A stretch of 64,000 bases of DNA from Ciona savignyi. Its lineage: Eukaryota > Chordata > Ascidiacea > Phlebobranchia > Cionidae. The notes under the pieces are model-generated. The model saw only the letters and a list, made by a program, of their open reading frames with translations, searched no databases and was not told where the DNA came from. The translations under genes and the position numbers were made by a program. The first letter of the stretch is position 1; each line of letters begins with the position of its first letter. The stretch lies in the NCBI GenBank assembly GCA_000149265.1, contig CH003228.1:929277-993276 (forward strand), written 5' to 3'. This document shows, piece after piece, positions 29,501 to 40,726 of this stretch.

Positions 29501-32500
29501 AACCTGTTTATCACAAACAAGACCAGTTTTATAACATTTTCTCATAATATAAAATATATTATTTAAAATAGTGTATATTTTTTAATGAAAATGTGACAGT
29601 TAGCAAGAAATAATTGCTATGTAAACTAATGTTAAAATATGTAAATTACAATATGCTGTCTGTGAATATTTTTTTAGCATCAATATCATTGCATGGTTCT
29701 TAATTTATTAATATAAAAATTACACAGTGGAATGCCACCCTTAAACTGTGTCGGCAAAATAATTTTTGTTATTTTACGCAGCCTGACAATGTGGGACGTG
29801 TGTCGGTGGCCGCTCAGTCGTTGTGTTTGTGGGTTCGCGCCATGGAGCTGTTTGGGAGGATTTACCGCGTGGTGGAGCCAAAGAGGCAGCGGTTGGATGC
29901 TGCCATGGAGCAGCTGAAAGAGAAGCAAGCTTCTCTCGCTGAAGCGAAGAGGAAACTGGAAGAAGTCACAGAGAAAATGGAGAATCTGAAAAAGCAGGTT
30001 TGTAATAAAATTTCTGCGAATTTCACTTCATGGTAGCAGTATATAAACATGGTAGTTTGAAAACATAGCTGTGATATAAATTGATGTTAAAACCATGATA
30101 TTGTGATACCAGTACGAGAAGAAATCTGCTGAAAAGGAAGAGCTGAAGAGGAAAGCTGAGGAGACCGAGCTGAAACTTACTAGAGCTGGAAAACTTGTGG
30201 CCGGTATGAATTGTGACTAAGAGTTATCACTGTGGATGTTTAAAAGGCTTCGGTTGCAACCCATTTGTGCATTATTACGTTTGCATCTTATAGATCTCAG
30301 TAAAGAGTTTAATTTTGCCCAATGTTTATTAGGATAAGATTACTTTTATTAAATATACTTGTTTTGTTACATTTCTTAACTTTCTTCATTTTTCTTCGAT
30401 GGAATATGAACAACATGTTCTCACAGGATTGGCTGGGGAGAAGATCAGGTGGGAAGCGACCGCTGAGAATCTGGAGGAGTCGATGGGATATCTGGTCGGT
30501 GATTGTCTGGTGGCATCTGCTTTCCTCTCATACATGGGTCCCTTCCTCTCCAACTACAGAGATGAGATGGTGGAGAAAATATGGCTCAAACAGGTGAGAA
30601 CTTTGTTTTATGATGTTATTATGTGGTGGATGGAAGGATCTATAGAAATCCAAAATTGTAAAGGACTATATGTGGTTACAGTTCAGAGTCTGTTTTAGTG
30701 TTTTGTTATTGAATATTAAAAGATAATTGTAGACAACCTTGCAATATCAATGTCCAGTTTACACACTTGGCTTAAATTTATGTCAAATCTACAATCTAAT
30801 AGCTCCTAAAAGGTGACCATTTCACAAGTTGGTTGCCTACCCCTGCTAATAATACTCACAATAATCTGTATTAAAGTGTATGATAAAGTTACAAAGATGA
30901 CTGCTAAATATATTTTACTTATTGCACAAAAAAGAAACATCTGAAACATTTCAGAGCTCGTGATAATTTTGCATATGTACGAGGCTGTAACCTTTTTCAT
31001 TTCATTGGATATATAATCAATGTATACCAGATATTTGATTGTCTCTTACTATATTCCCTCAGGTTCATGACTTAAGCGTTCCTTGTTCACCGAACTTTAC
31101 CTTCGCGAACTTCCTGTCGAAACCAACACAAACCCGGGAGTGGAACTTGCAAGGATTGCCGTCTGATGCGTTTTCCACCGAGAATGGTGTGATCGTCACA
31201 CGTGGGGATCGGTACGTGGCATCACTGCTACATAGTGGAGAAATATTTATCTGGCATCATCGAAATGCTTATCAACTGTCATATCTCATCTCAAGGATTT
31301 AAATTAATGTTGACTAATGTATGTTACCTTGTGAGGTATTGCAGGATTCCAAACTATTTTCCACTGTCCCATTTATATAAGCAAACATATGGCTGGTGAT
31401 ATATTTAAATTAAGAAGGTTTCTTTAGGCCACTGGTGCTTTTTGCTTCAATATTTTAAGCACCTGAAATTATTTTCTGTGTTTCCGACCACAACCAACTT
31501 CTGGCCCTCACAATTTCTCATTTAATTTGCAGATGGCCGCTGATGGTTGATCCACAAGGACAGGCGATAAAATGGATTAAGAACATGGAAGGCCGACGTG
31601 GATTGAAGATAATCGATCTGCAACAACACGATTATCTACGGACACTCGAGAACTCCATTCAATTTGGTTCCCCTGTTCTGCTGCAGAATGTTCAAGAAGA
31701 ATTAGATCCGTCATTAGCTCCTATATTGAACAAAGCCATCACTAAAGTTGGTTAGTTGGTTGTGCTATATCAGGTTCTACAATCCAACTGTTATTGGATT
31801 TTCCAAATTGACACAGTGTTTGATTTTATTATTGTCTGTGTAATGTTGAACTATTATTTTACCAAACTGGCTCTGTTTTGAAGTATTGTTGGATGATTTA
31901 AAATAAATCAAAACTTTAACCCCAGTGAGGATTATTATGCACACCAACCACAGGTGGTCGTATGCTGATCAAACTTGGTGATAAGGAGGTAGAATACAAC
32001 ACAGAATTCAAGTTCTATATAACCACCAAGCTATCCAACCCACACTACGCGCCTGAGATCTCCACTAAGACCAGTATTGTTAACTTTGCTGTGAAGGAAC
32101 AAGGTCTAGAAGCCCAGTTGCTGGGTACAGTGGTGCGGAAGGAGAGACCTGAACTGGAGGAACAGGTTGGTACTGGAATGATTGCGGGGTTGTGGGATCA
32201 TAAATCAGTGGATGGACTTTTACTTTTATGTGAATCACAGATTTTTCCAAAGAATCTTTGTAGTTAACTTTTACAGTTAAACAGTTTTCTTGATTATTTA
32301 ATAAAATATGTTGCTTTTTGTCATTTTAATTGTCCTATCATGGAATGTTGGCATCCAATAATTATTAGATCTAGGTCTCTAAAAATACCTTAATTTAAAA
32401 AGATTGCTGTGGTGATTTTTATTTTCGAATATTAACTTTACAGTTTTGGATTATAGAAGAATTAAGAGAAAAATCAAACATTTCGGTCTTAGATTGTTTT

Positions 32501-35500
32501 AAAACATTTTTTATAATTTAACTATAATGCAACATATGGTTATTGTAACTGGATCCTCCAATTGATTCCCACAGAAAGATTCTCTGGTGATCAACATTGC
32601 ATCTGGGAAGAACAAGCTGCAGGAGTTGGAAGATGAGATCCTGAGATTGCTGAACGAGGCTCAGGGATCGCTCCTCGATGATGAGCAGCTCGTCAACACG
32701 CTCCACTCCTCCAAAACCATCTCTGCTGAGGTGTCGGAGCAACTTCAGGTGTCGGAACAAACTGAGAGGAAGATCGATGCGGCGAGAGAGGTGGGTGATC
32801 GTGGAGCAGATGTCGAAATTTATTTCTTGTTTTCTCTTTTTAAACACAGGACATATTAAAGGAGTATTAGGGTAGTCAAAACTAAATTTTCCTTAAAAGC
32901 ATTTGAAAAAAAACTTTCCATTAAATTTAAATCGCTATTTTTGCAATTGTAACTTAATTTTAACCATGTAATGAATGTGCTAGTTTCTATTTTGTAATGT
33001 AGATTAAGCTATTAAAGAATTTCATAGTGGATTCAATATAACGTAATTACTGTTAATATATTTAATGTCAAGTCAATTTAAAGTCAATGATTATAGCATT
33101 GCAACAAGCACCTATATATATATATATATATATATATATGTCAATTCAACCAAGTAGTTCCACCAATATATTAAAACATATGACGAGTAAAAAGTTACTT
33201 GGATAAAATGCAAATGTACATGCTTCAGCAATTTATTTATTTCCCAACAACAGGGCTATAGACCATGTGCACAGAGAGCATCAATTCTTTTCTTCGTGCT
33301 GAACGACATGGGAAGAATCGACCCGATGTACCAGTTCTCACTCGACTCTTTCATTGATCTCTTCAACCAATCCATTGATAAGAGCCAGAAAAGCCCGAAA
33401 CTTGAAAATCGGATCAACAATTTGAATGAATACCACACCTACGCTGTGTACAGGTCGATAACTTGTGATGATCGAAATCAGTCGGTGGATTTTACAGGGA
33501 AACAGTGATCAACCAATCATCTACATACTATGCAGGTATACGTGCAGAGGATTGTTCGAGATGCACAAGATGCTCTTCAGCTTCCAGATGTGTGCCAAGA
33601 TCCTTGAATCTGCATCGAAGATCAACATGGATGAATACAACTTCTTCCTCAGAGGGGGAGTGGTGAGTTTAACATGGAAAGAATCGATATTTATTTTTAT
33701 CAACGAAAGTAAGAAAGATTAGCCATTGTATGTTCACATGTACCATGGATGGAACCATGGATATTGCCTCATGCTTGCAGTCGCCTAACTATCAATGATG
33801 ATTATTTATTAATTCACTAAATCATTGTCCGTTAGGTGATTTTTTGTCTGGAACACACTGTGCTTCCCGATATGGCATATATTATATACTTTTTTATACA
33901 AGACCAAAGAATAAGATGGTAAATGACTAATTCTCATGATGAATTCAAACCTTTCTTTAAATCTGCTTCTAAGCATTCCTAAAGTCTAAAAAAAACCTTC
34001 TTATCCTAGTCTTTCCTGTGCCTTGTTTGTGTTGGTTATCACTTCGTATCCAAACTTTTTCATTATCCCATTCCTCAAAATGTTTTTTGAATTATCCAGG
34101 TATTAGACAGAGAAGGGCAAATGGACAACCCATGTCCGAATTGGCTTGCTGATTCATGTTGGGACAACATAACTGAGCTTGACAAACTCACTAACTTCCA
34201 TGGCATTATGACATCATTTGAGCAATACCCTCGTGACTGGAATGTTTGGTTCACAAGTCCTGAACCCGAGACAGCAGCATTGCCAGGTGAGGGGAATCCC
34301 CCATCTTATCACAAGAGTGAAAAGAGGACAATTTTAGTTTTCTTTTATTGTTCTCTTGACTGTTTGATGTCATTTATGTTTTCTCCCATGTTTTCTTATT
34401 ATTCATACGTAGGTCATACCTACTACATGTACACTATTATAAAACAAAGTATTTGTCAGAATACCACATGCCTACCAGAGCTATTGTGGTGTGTTTTCAA
34501 TTGGTTGGTATTACTGGAATATATATAATGGCATATTTGGTTTCATTAGATAAGGAAAACTTTATATATAGTGACTTACTTACCTAGGCATATTTGTAAG
34601 AGGAACTTGTGGTTTATGGCACGACACACAAACTGTTTATGACAAACCACTGTACATAATGTAATGACCTCCCCATTTCAGGTGAATGGGAGAATTCATG
34701 CAACGAACTGCAGCGCATGGTGATTGTTCGTTCGCTCCGATCTGACCGGGTTTCCTTTTGCGCCACCAGTTTCATAGTGAACAACCTTGGGTCGAAGTTT
34801 GTTGAACCACCGGTGCTTGACATGAAACAAGTGGTTGATGACAGCACACCTAGATCTCCACTCATATTCGTGTTATCTCCGGGAGTGGTGAGGAAATTGT
34901 ATTGTTTGTTCTGTTGCTTGCGCTATGATTAAATTGTTGTGTGCTTCAAACTGAGATGGAGTTCTTAAAGTGAACTTATATTCACAGGATCCAACCAGTG
35001 GATTGCTTCAACTTGCAGAGCAGTGTGAGATGGCACATCGCTTCCATGCTCTGTCGCTTGGTCAGGGTCAGGCACCCATTGCTACAAGGTATGTTCCACA
35101 CCATATTTCACCAACATTGTGTATTATCGGCTGTACATTTTTTATTCAATTCTGCTGCATCCACGGAAAAAATGACTGCTATAGTATATGAACCCATTTC
35201 AGTATGCCACATGCTCATAGTCTGGTGGTCTTACCCATTTCAGTATACCCACCACAGTGACTGTAGGTTCCACCCCTGTGGTCCATGACATCTACTTGCT
35301 CTTTGCTTATATAAAACTTATGAAATGTTGGATTACTTTAAACATTACAAAAAGTAGCTATTGAAACTGAATTGTGGATAGTATATAACTGTGACTACAA
35401 CAAGTGTAAAGTTTTACCACATCACTACAAGCTGTTACCTATGAGGATGTGTCCATTTATTTGCTAAATGCGATGTATACTTGTGCGCAGGATGATCAAA

Positions 35501-38500
35501 GAAGGTGTCAAGGATGGAAACTGGGTCTTCTTGGCAAACTGCCACTTATCTCTAAGTTGGATGCCTCAGCTCGATAAACTCGTTGAACAGTTACAGGTAA
35601 ACGTATTTGCAACTTTTAATAATAATATGCAATATATTCCTCTCCTCACATATTATTACCGCATTGTCAACTGAACCCTTTAATTCTGCCAGGACAAGGC
35701 ACATATTGGAAGTTGCCTAAATTCGGTGAATCCAAATTTGTCGTTTAGCAGTTATGACCAACACAATATGCACTAAAATAACTCAAAGAATTACTCTGAT
35801 ATGAAAACTCAGTAATCTACTTATAGCCTGCATTGCTTATGTTCTACTAGCTTATGTTCTCTCACCTTCACAAAAAAAAACAATAATTTCTATTTTAATA
35901 AAATGTCTAAAGATCAATTCCCCGTCTAACAGAATAAAAATGATTTCCCGAACATATATTAATTACAGGTAGAAGAGCCCCACGGTGACTTCCGCTTGTG
36001 GTTGAGTTCATCTCCGCACCCAGATTTCCCAATCTCCATCTTGCAAGTTGGAATCAAAATGACAACCGAACCTCCCAAGGTATGTCACCAGCATATCACC
36101 ATGCACAACTTGACAGTGAGATTTTTATATACTATTATGTTAATAAGAGTAAATGCTGTTATTACTCTTTTATTTATTTCAATTTGACCAACATAACATA
36201 CTTTCCAGGGATTGAAGGCGAATATGAAGAGATTGTACCATCTGATACAAGAACCACAATTTACAAGATGCACAAAACCAGCTAAATACAAGAAGCTGCT
36301 GTTTTCTCTCTGCTTCTTCCACTCATTGCTCATTGAAAGAAAGAAGTTTCTCATGCTTGGATGGAATATCATCTATGGCTTCAATGATTCAGACTTTGAG
36401 GTTTTAACATATTTATACTTCGCTTTTACTGCATATGTAACTAAAACACTTCTGCTATGGATTCTAGATTGTGGAAACCCAATATTCTGATGAGTGCGTT
36501 TATTAAGTCACCTGGTGTTCGTGTTTTATGTTTTAAGTAAAAGATTAAGAGTTAAAACCAGCCACAGACCAATAATCAGGTACAGATTTTCAGCAACGTT
36601 TCACATTCCAGTAATAAACATGACTTATCATAGAAATTAACAACTAATGTTTCTCAAACCTTTGGAAATCATGAGTATATTTGGATTTTATGTTAACCCA
36701 CCAATTCTAAGGTATCTGAGAATCTTCTCTCAATTTACCTCGATGAGTATGATGAGACTCCATGGGAAGCGCTCAAATACTTGATAGCCGGTGTGAACTA
36801 TGGCGGCCATATTACTGATGATTGGGATAGAAGGTTACTGCACAGCTACATCAATACAACGTTCAACAATGAAGCAGTTTCTACCACATTTTACAAGTAG
36901 GTGCTTGTTGAAAACAATGGTCATGAAAGTTTTTACACCTTATGGTTTCCATGCTGTGCTAGGTATGTTGATGGCTCTTGTGTTCTTCATGCGTCAGCAC
37001 TTATTAAGAGCATAATTTTAGTGAAATGCTGAAGTACAAATAGCATAAATCATACTTTATTCAAACAGTACAGTGGCCCACATATCAAAGTTTAATTGAA
37101 ATATTGAAATAACTTTGCTGCGATGTACACAAATATTAGTGACGTGTGTGCACAAAGTTGTAAAACTTGTGAAATAACCTTTTTTTATTTTAAAGTACAT
37201 GGACAATGACCAAATCTGGTGTTAAACCAAACTAATTATACTCTGTATGACTTGGAGGTAACTGGCCACTATTTAACCATTGGTGGTTAAGGTGTTTAAG
37301 TGTTTAATAAATTCGATGCTATGCCCAAATACCCTTTCTATTATTAAATCCTTCAATTTATCGTAGATTGTCCACCATGGACACATACTACATACCAAAG
37401 GACGGGACACTGGCAACATACAAGGAATATATCAGCATGCTGCCTAATGTGGACAACCCTGAGGCATTCGGACAACATCCAAATGCAGACATAGCTTCCC
37501 AGATCACTGAAGCACGGACTTTGTTTGAAACTCTGCTTTCACTTCAACCCAAAGTGGCTACAACTACAGGTGTCAGTCAAGAAGAAAAGGTGGATAAATA
37601 GGATCCTTAAATGTGTGTCCCTAGGGTTGGAAAACATCATTAATAATATAATTTATTGTAAACACCTTGTAACTACAGGTACATTTTTTGTGTATTTAAC
37701 TGTTTGGTATTTATAGTTTTTATTGTAAATTATAAATGTTCCATTTCAATCCTCGATTGAAGCAATAGTGAAACCTTTTGCCGTAATAAGAGTGTCATTA
37801 ACTCACTAATGTTATCAGGTTCTTGACTTGGCTGCCAATGTGTTGAAGACCATTCCTGAAGTGATTGACTATGAAGGAACAGCGAAGATACTCTCAGATG
37901 ATCCCAACCCACTTAATGTGGTTTTGCTGCAGGTCAGTCAGCATCGTGTTTAAGCTGTTTTGACTGCTTGATATTTGTTTAAAAATGATGATATTTTGAC
38001 ATTTTTCACCTTCTGATACAAATACTAATAAATATAATAAATAAAGTCAGCAAAATCAGGGGTCAAAAACATAGATGACAAACAACTAATCAAATTAGTC
38101 TGAATCCAACATGAATTGAGGCATTATATTCTGCTTCAAACACAAAGTTTTGCTTAACATGTTTGCATCTTATTATTTTTATTCTGTTATGATTAACTAA
38201 TTTGCTATTTGAATATTGTAGGAGATTGAGCGTTACAACAGCTTGCTTGTGATCATGCGACAATCGCTTGTCGACTTGGAAAAGGGAATTCAGGGTCTTG
38301 TGCTCATGTCGTCGGACTTGGAAGAAACATTCCAATGCATTTTTGAAGGCCGGGTTCCTTCTATGTGGGAAAAGGTATCCTATCAATTATTTTGCCACAT
38401 TCACATTGCCATTTGATGTGGTGTTTCATAAGCGTTTTCCAGTCTGATGTTAACTCAGTTGTGTAAATAATAACATTTATATTTAAATAACAAAACCACC

Positions 38501-39797
38501 ACTAGAAATTACCCCAACAAAAAGTGATCTAAATTAAAAATCATAGACCTATCCATCACTGAAACCACTGGGTGCATGGACAAGAGACTTAGTGGCAAGA
38601 GTTGAGTTGTTTGCAAAATGGGCCGAAACCGCCCACCCACCGACTATATTCTGGATGTCAGCTTTCACCTTTCCCACTGGATTCCTCACAGCCGTACTAC
38701 AAACATCAGCTCGAGCTAACGCTGTAAGTCGGTTTATTTCGAATAAATTTCGCTTATTGTTTTATAAAATCTCCTAATAAAGTTGAGTCACAAAGTAATT
38801 TAGTGCATAAACCTACTTAAAGGTTTAAATAATCCTGGATGTTGTCACTTGCTATCTGTTTAGAGGGATATGTCGATATCTGAATATCTTTAAATAAGTG
38901 TTTCTTATGGAAAGATTTAAACAACCTAATGTTTTAGACTTAATGTCAATAATTGGGTGGCAAAATACAACCAACAACTTTAAAAGTAATTTATCAAGTT
39001 CAGTTGGTATCAATACTTCAATATACAATAATATTTTACAAGCAACACCACTTGTCTATGTTCTACTGTTTAAACTAACTTTTATTAAAAGGTGTCGGTT
39101 GATTCGCTTTCGTGGGAGTTTATCGTGTCAACTGTGGATGACAACCACATCACAGTGGTCCCCAAAGACGGGGTGTGGGTCAGGGGGCTGTTCCTGGAAG
39201 GTGCAGGTTGGGACAAGAAGAGCTCGTGTCTGGTGGAAGCAAACCCAATGCAGCTTAACTGTGCCATTCCGACTATTCACTTCAAACCAAGCGAAGCAAA
39301 GAAAAAATCAGGAAAAGGTAAACAATAAAATAATTTTTTTGTTGTCTTGTTGGGTAAATCTTATTTTGTGTCATTGCTTTACCTTATCAAGCTGAACAAT
39401 GTCATGTCTGTGAGGTAGTCAGAATGTCAGATAAAAACCTCTGAAATATTATAATCATCACAAACATGCTGGTCACAGATGGAAAACCTTTTTGACCGGT
39501 TAAACATAGTCTGTTGATACATTGCACAAGCTCCAGCAAATCCCAACATGCTATAAAGAAGGAATGAATGCTTAAATGTTCTGATGCAGCTTGCACTTTG
39601 CCACTTGGGAAAGAAGTATAATCAACATATTAATCCTCACAGGAATATTCAGTTGCCCTTGTTATTACTTCCCCAATCGTGCTGGTTCTGCTGGCAGAAG
39701 TTCATTTGTGGTTGCAGTGGATTTGAAAGCAGGTTCAGCAAGTTCCGACCACTGGGTGAAGCGTGGAACGGCACTGCTTATGTCCCTGGATCACTAA
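17..39797 (+). CDS. DNAH2: Axonemal dynein heavy chain 2 (inner-arm dynein f/I1 beta heavy chain), 85 exons
   Basis: Motor subunit of the two-headed inner-arm dynein of cilia and flagella, converting ATP hydrolysis into sliding of outer-doublet microtubules. I traced 85 coding exons with GT-AG introns; every junction phase agrees and the total is 4,461 codons plus stop, against about 4,430 residues recalled for human DNAH2. Order seen: tail, linker, AAA1-AAA4, stalk/MTBD, AAA5-AAA6, C-terminal domain ending [19 protein letters not shown]2 rather than another DNAH is favoured by collinear matches from the first 150 residues to this C-terminus. The start is the weak point: ATG at 17 sits in a 16-nt exon (17-32) whose phase fits exon 2 (167-225), and an in-frame TAG lies upstream at 2-4, but the Kozak context is poor (C at -3). 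A start in an exon left of the window, or ATG 211, is possible. No frameshift or missing exon was seen. Confidence 0.93.
11845..17052 (+). other. DNAH2: DNAH2 exons 26-37: linker (DHC_N2)
   Basis: Residues about 1269-1832. The linker is the mechanical lever that swings over the AAA ring during the power stroke. The family signature [20 protein letters not shown] and the following [16 protein letters not shown] lie in exon 32. The end of the segment, [20 protein letters not shown] (exon 37), leads into AAA1. Exons: 11845-11985, 12412-12540, 12824-12955, 13537-13613, 13726-13912, 14409-14547, 14881-15041, 15411-15555, 15683-15819, 16039-16149, 16464-16652, 16910-17052. Confidence 0.87.
14131..14380 (-). 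repeat. tRNA-derived SINE copy 1, DNAH2 intron 30
   Basis: This segment aligns by eye over about 230 bp with 17091-17355. Shared words include ATATTCAT, TGCAAGG, GTTA(T/C)TGGAGCTAT, ATGAATGAG/ATAAATGAG and TGCTGAAAGACA/TGCTAAAAAGA. The tRNA-like head is clearer in the other copy; here box A is degraded. It lies antisense to DNAH2 in the intron 13913-14408. Limits are approximate. Confidence 0.5.
17091..17355 (-). repeat. tRNA-derived SINE copy 2, DNAH2 intron 37
   Basis: On the - strand, from about 17350 downward, the sequence reads like a tRNA head: TTAGCTTGATTGGTTAG resembles an A box, and about 40 bases on AGCTTCAAACTATTC resembles a B box. A tRNA-unrelated body about 170 bp long follows and is shared with 14131-14380. 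It lies antisense to DNAH2 in intron 17053-17502. The family was not identified by name. Confidence 0.55.
17503..19084 (+). other. DNAH2: DNAH2 exons 38-41: AAA1, main ATPase site
   Basis: Residues about 1832-2036. Exon 38 (17503-17653) carries the Walker A loop GPAGTGKT, canonical for the hydrolytic AAA1 site. Exon 39 (17759-17939) carries Walker B in CFDEFNRI and the sensor-I segment [12 protein letters not shown], which continues as YAGRTELP in exon 40 (18380-18507). Exon 41 is 18932-19084. All catalytic residues expected of an active motor (K and T of Walker A, D and E of Walker B, N of sensor I) are present. Confidence 0.93.
19468..21166 (+). other. DNAH2: DNAH2 exons 42-46: AAA2
   Basis: Residues about 2037-2335. 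Exon 43 carries the P-loop GQSGAGKS near residue 2118; exon 44 carries [20 protein letters not shown], the AAA2 Walker B region characteristic of dyneins; exon 45 carries [12 protein letters not shown]. By family precedent AAA2 binds nucleotide structurally. Exons: 19468-19593, 19745-19963, 20207-20461, 20602-20739, 21008-21166. Confidence 0.9.
21796..24764 (+). other. DNAH2: DNAH2 exons 47-53: AAA3, regulatory ATPase site
   Basis: Residues about 2336-2728. The Walker A loop GPVGTGKT lies in exon 49 near residue 2452 and Walker B in [20 protein letters not shown] (exon 50). GPPGGGR in exon 51 is the conserved dynein motif after Walker B. Key residues for nucleotide hydrolysis are intact. Exons: 21796-21948, 22184-22275, 22474-22672, 23017-23241, 23558-23662, 24136-24324, 24548-24764. 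The intron between exons 50 and 51 contains a minisatellite. Confidence 0.9.
23336..23470 (+). repeat. DNAH2: 34-bp minisatellite, DNAH2 intron 50
   Basis: Two near-perfect 34-bp units occupy 23341-23374 and 23375-23408 (core TTTTATTTTATCTAG followed by TTTTTAG), then partial and diverged units to about 23470. The tract is extremely T-rich on the + strand. It begins about 95 bp after the exon 50 donor and ends about 90 bp before the exon 51 acceptor. Confidence 0.85.
25229..27616 (+). other. DNAH2: DNAH2 exons 54-59: AAA4
   Basis: Residues about 2729-3026. The P-loop reads [15 protein letters not shown] (exon 55, near residue 2797); replacement of the Walker A lysine by arginine is usual in axonemal dynein AAA4 and is not a defect. 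Exon 56 has SSGEVPNLY, a dynein AAA4 landmark. Exons: 25229-25378, 25848-26015, 26317-26459, 26698-26855, 27011-27143, 27477-27616. Confidence 0.9.
27981..30203 (+). other. DNAH2: DNAH2 exons 60-65: coiled-coil stalk and microtubule-binding domain
   Basis: Residues about 3026-3320. Exons 60-61 (27981-28110, 28436-28633) encode the outgoing helix, rich in E, K, Q and A in heptads. Exons 62-63 (29003-29144, 29334-29440) encode the globular tip, with [20 protein letters not shown] and [15 protein letters not shown]. Exons 64-65 (29782-29997, 30113-30203) encode the returning helix, with [18 protein letters not shown]. The long antiparallel coiled coil and the conserved proline-containing tip show that it is a complete stalk. 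Confidence 0.92.
30427..33662 (+). other. DNAH2: DNAH2 exons 66-72: AAA5 and AAA5-AAA6 connector
   Basis: Residues about 3320-3750. Landmarks: [19 protein letters not shown] (exon 66), the AAA5 block [20 protein letters not shown] (exon 67) and [12 protein letters not shown] (exon 68), then [15 protein letters not shown] (exon 69) and [20 protein letters not shown] (exon 70). Exons: 30427-30593, 31063-31211, 31533-31750, 31954-32165, 32575-32790, 33254-33453, 33536-33662. The intron between 71 and 72 is only 82 bp. Confidence 0.9.
33113..33139. repeat. (TA)n microsatellite
   Basis: An uninterrupted TA dinucleotide run of about 13 units in the DNAH2 intron between exons 70 and 71 (32791-33253). 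It is likely length-polymorphic; no other feature was seen in this intron. Confidence 0.9.
34100..39797 (+). other. DNAH2: DNAH2 exons 73-85: AAA6 and C-terminal domain
   Basis: Residues about 3751-4461. AAA6 has [16 protein letters not shown] (exons 74-75) and [18 protein letters not shown] (exon 76). The C-terminal domain includes [13 protein letters not shown] (78), [19 protein letters not shown] (79) and [18 protein letters not shown] (83), and ends at TAA 39795-39797. Exons: 34100-34286, 34682-34887, 34988-35088, 35491-35596, 35969-36079, 36209-36400, 36712-36896, 37367-37589, 37819-37932, 38222-38374, 38547-38723, 39092-39317, 39643-39797. Confidence 0.92.
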
Positions 39798-40726
39798 TTT
39801 GTTTACATTTGTATTTATATTTGATACGTTTTATATATATATATCAGTTTTGTTTTTTAAATTTTATGTGTACAGAGATTTTTGGTTTTTAAAGCAATTT
39901 ATTTTTGAAAATAAATAAGTGTTAAAAATATTTAGTCAAGTATTTTAACTCTTGCGAACTAGCGTATAATATGTCAGTTGAAAAGTCAATTAAAAGCTTA
40001 AAGCTAGATTATAGATTGATATAAAGATGACACATGTGCAAAACAATTTACATTAAAAATAGGCTTGAGTTTATGAAAAGTCAGGTAAAGGCATGAAGAG
40101 GCATGATACTGTTTGGGTAAGTATAGAATACTTATACAGTTAAAAAGGTGAATTATTGATATATTGAGTTGCGATATGTTACATGTTTCAGATCAGATTT
40201 CATTAGTCGTAATGTACTGATTAATGGAAAAACACCGGAAAGTTATCACATTGGGAATCGTCAGGTTACTTTATGTATGCTGTAAGTTATCCGATCTACT
40301 GTAATGTGTTGTCCTATAACATTGAGAATTACGTTAAATTTTAATCCCATCACAATTCACGAAATTCAGATTTGGCGCGAAAAACATCTTCCGTCCGATA
40401 CAAGGAAGTCAGATTCTACAATCTTGACACTTTTAATTTACAATAAATGTTTTTTCTTTGGTCTTTTTAATTTATACAATGTTATTATACTTAAAGATAT
40501 CTGTAAATTATTTAAAAAATATACAAATAACGTATATAAAATAAAACAAATAACTTATATAAAACTACGATTAATAAAAATTTACGCGGTGGAGTGTTCA
40601 TCGTATCCCAATTAGGCGCGTCACACTCCAATGACTTGCCGCTAAAAGTTTTTGAATGAAATAAAATGCTGAGTTTATACGGTGAAAATTAAACAACCAA
40701 AAATTAAAAACTACCAAAAACAAAGC
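39798..40726 (+). promoter_or_regulatory. DNAH2-NCAPD2 spacer with cell-cycle-type promoter motifs
   Basis: No coding sequence I can support lies in this 929-bp spacer. Motifs seen toward NCAPD2 are a consensus E2F site TTTGGCGCGAAAA at 40371-40383, two CCAAT boxes at 40608-40612 and 40628-40632, and a CHR-like TTTGAA at 40651-40656, 71 nt before the NCAPD2 ATG. The E2F plus CCAAT plus CHR combination is typical of vertebrate G2/M genes controlled by E2F/DREAM and NF-Y. Its use here is inferred. An open frame at 40304-40615 is AT-rich and has no recognisable protein character. Confidence 0.4.
39910..39915 (+). promoter_or_regulatory. DNAH2: Candidate DNAH2 polyadenylation signal
   Basis: An AATAAA hexamer lies 113 nt after the DNAH2 stop codon, in AT-rich sequence suited to a short 3' UTR. 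Transcript ends were not available to confirm it. Confidence 0.5.
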
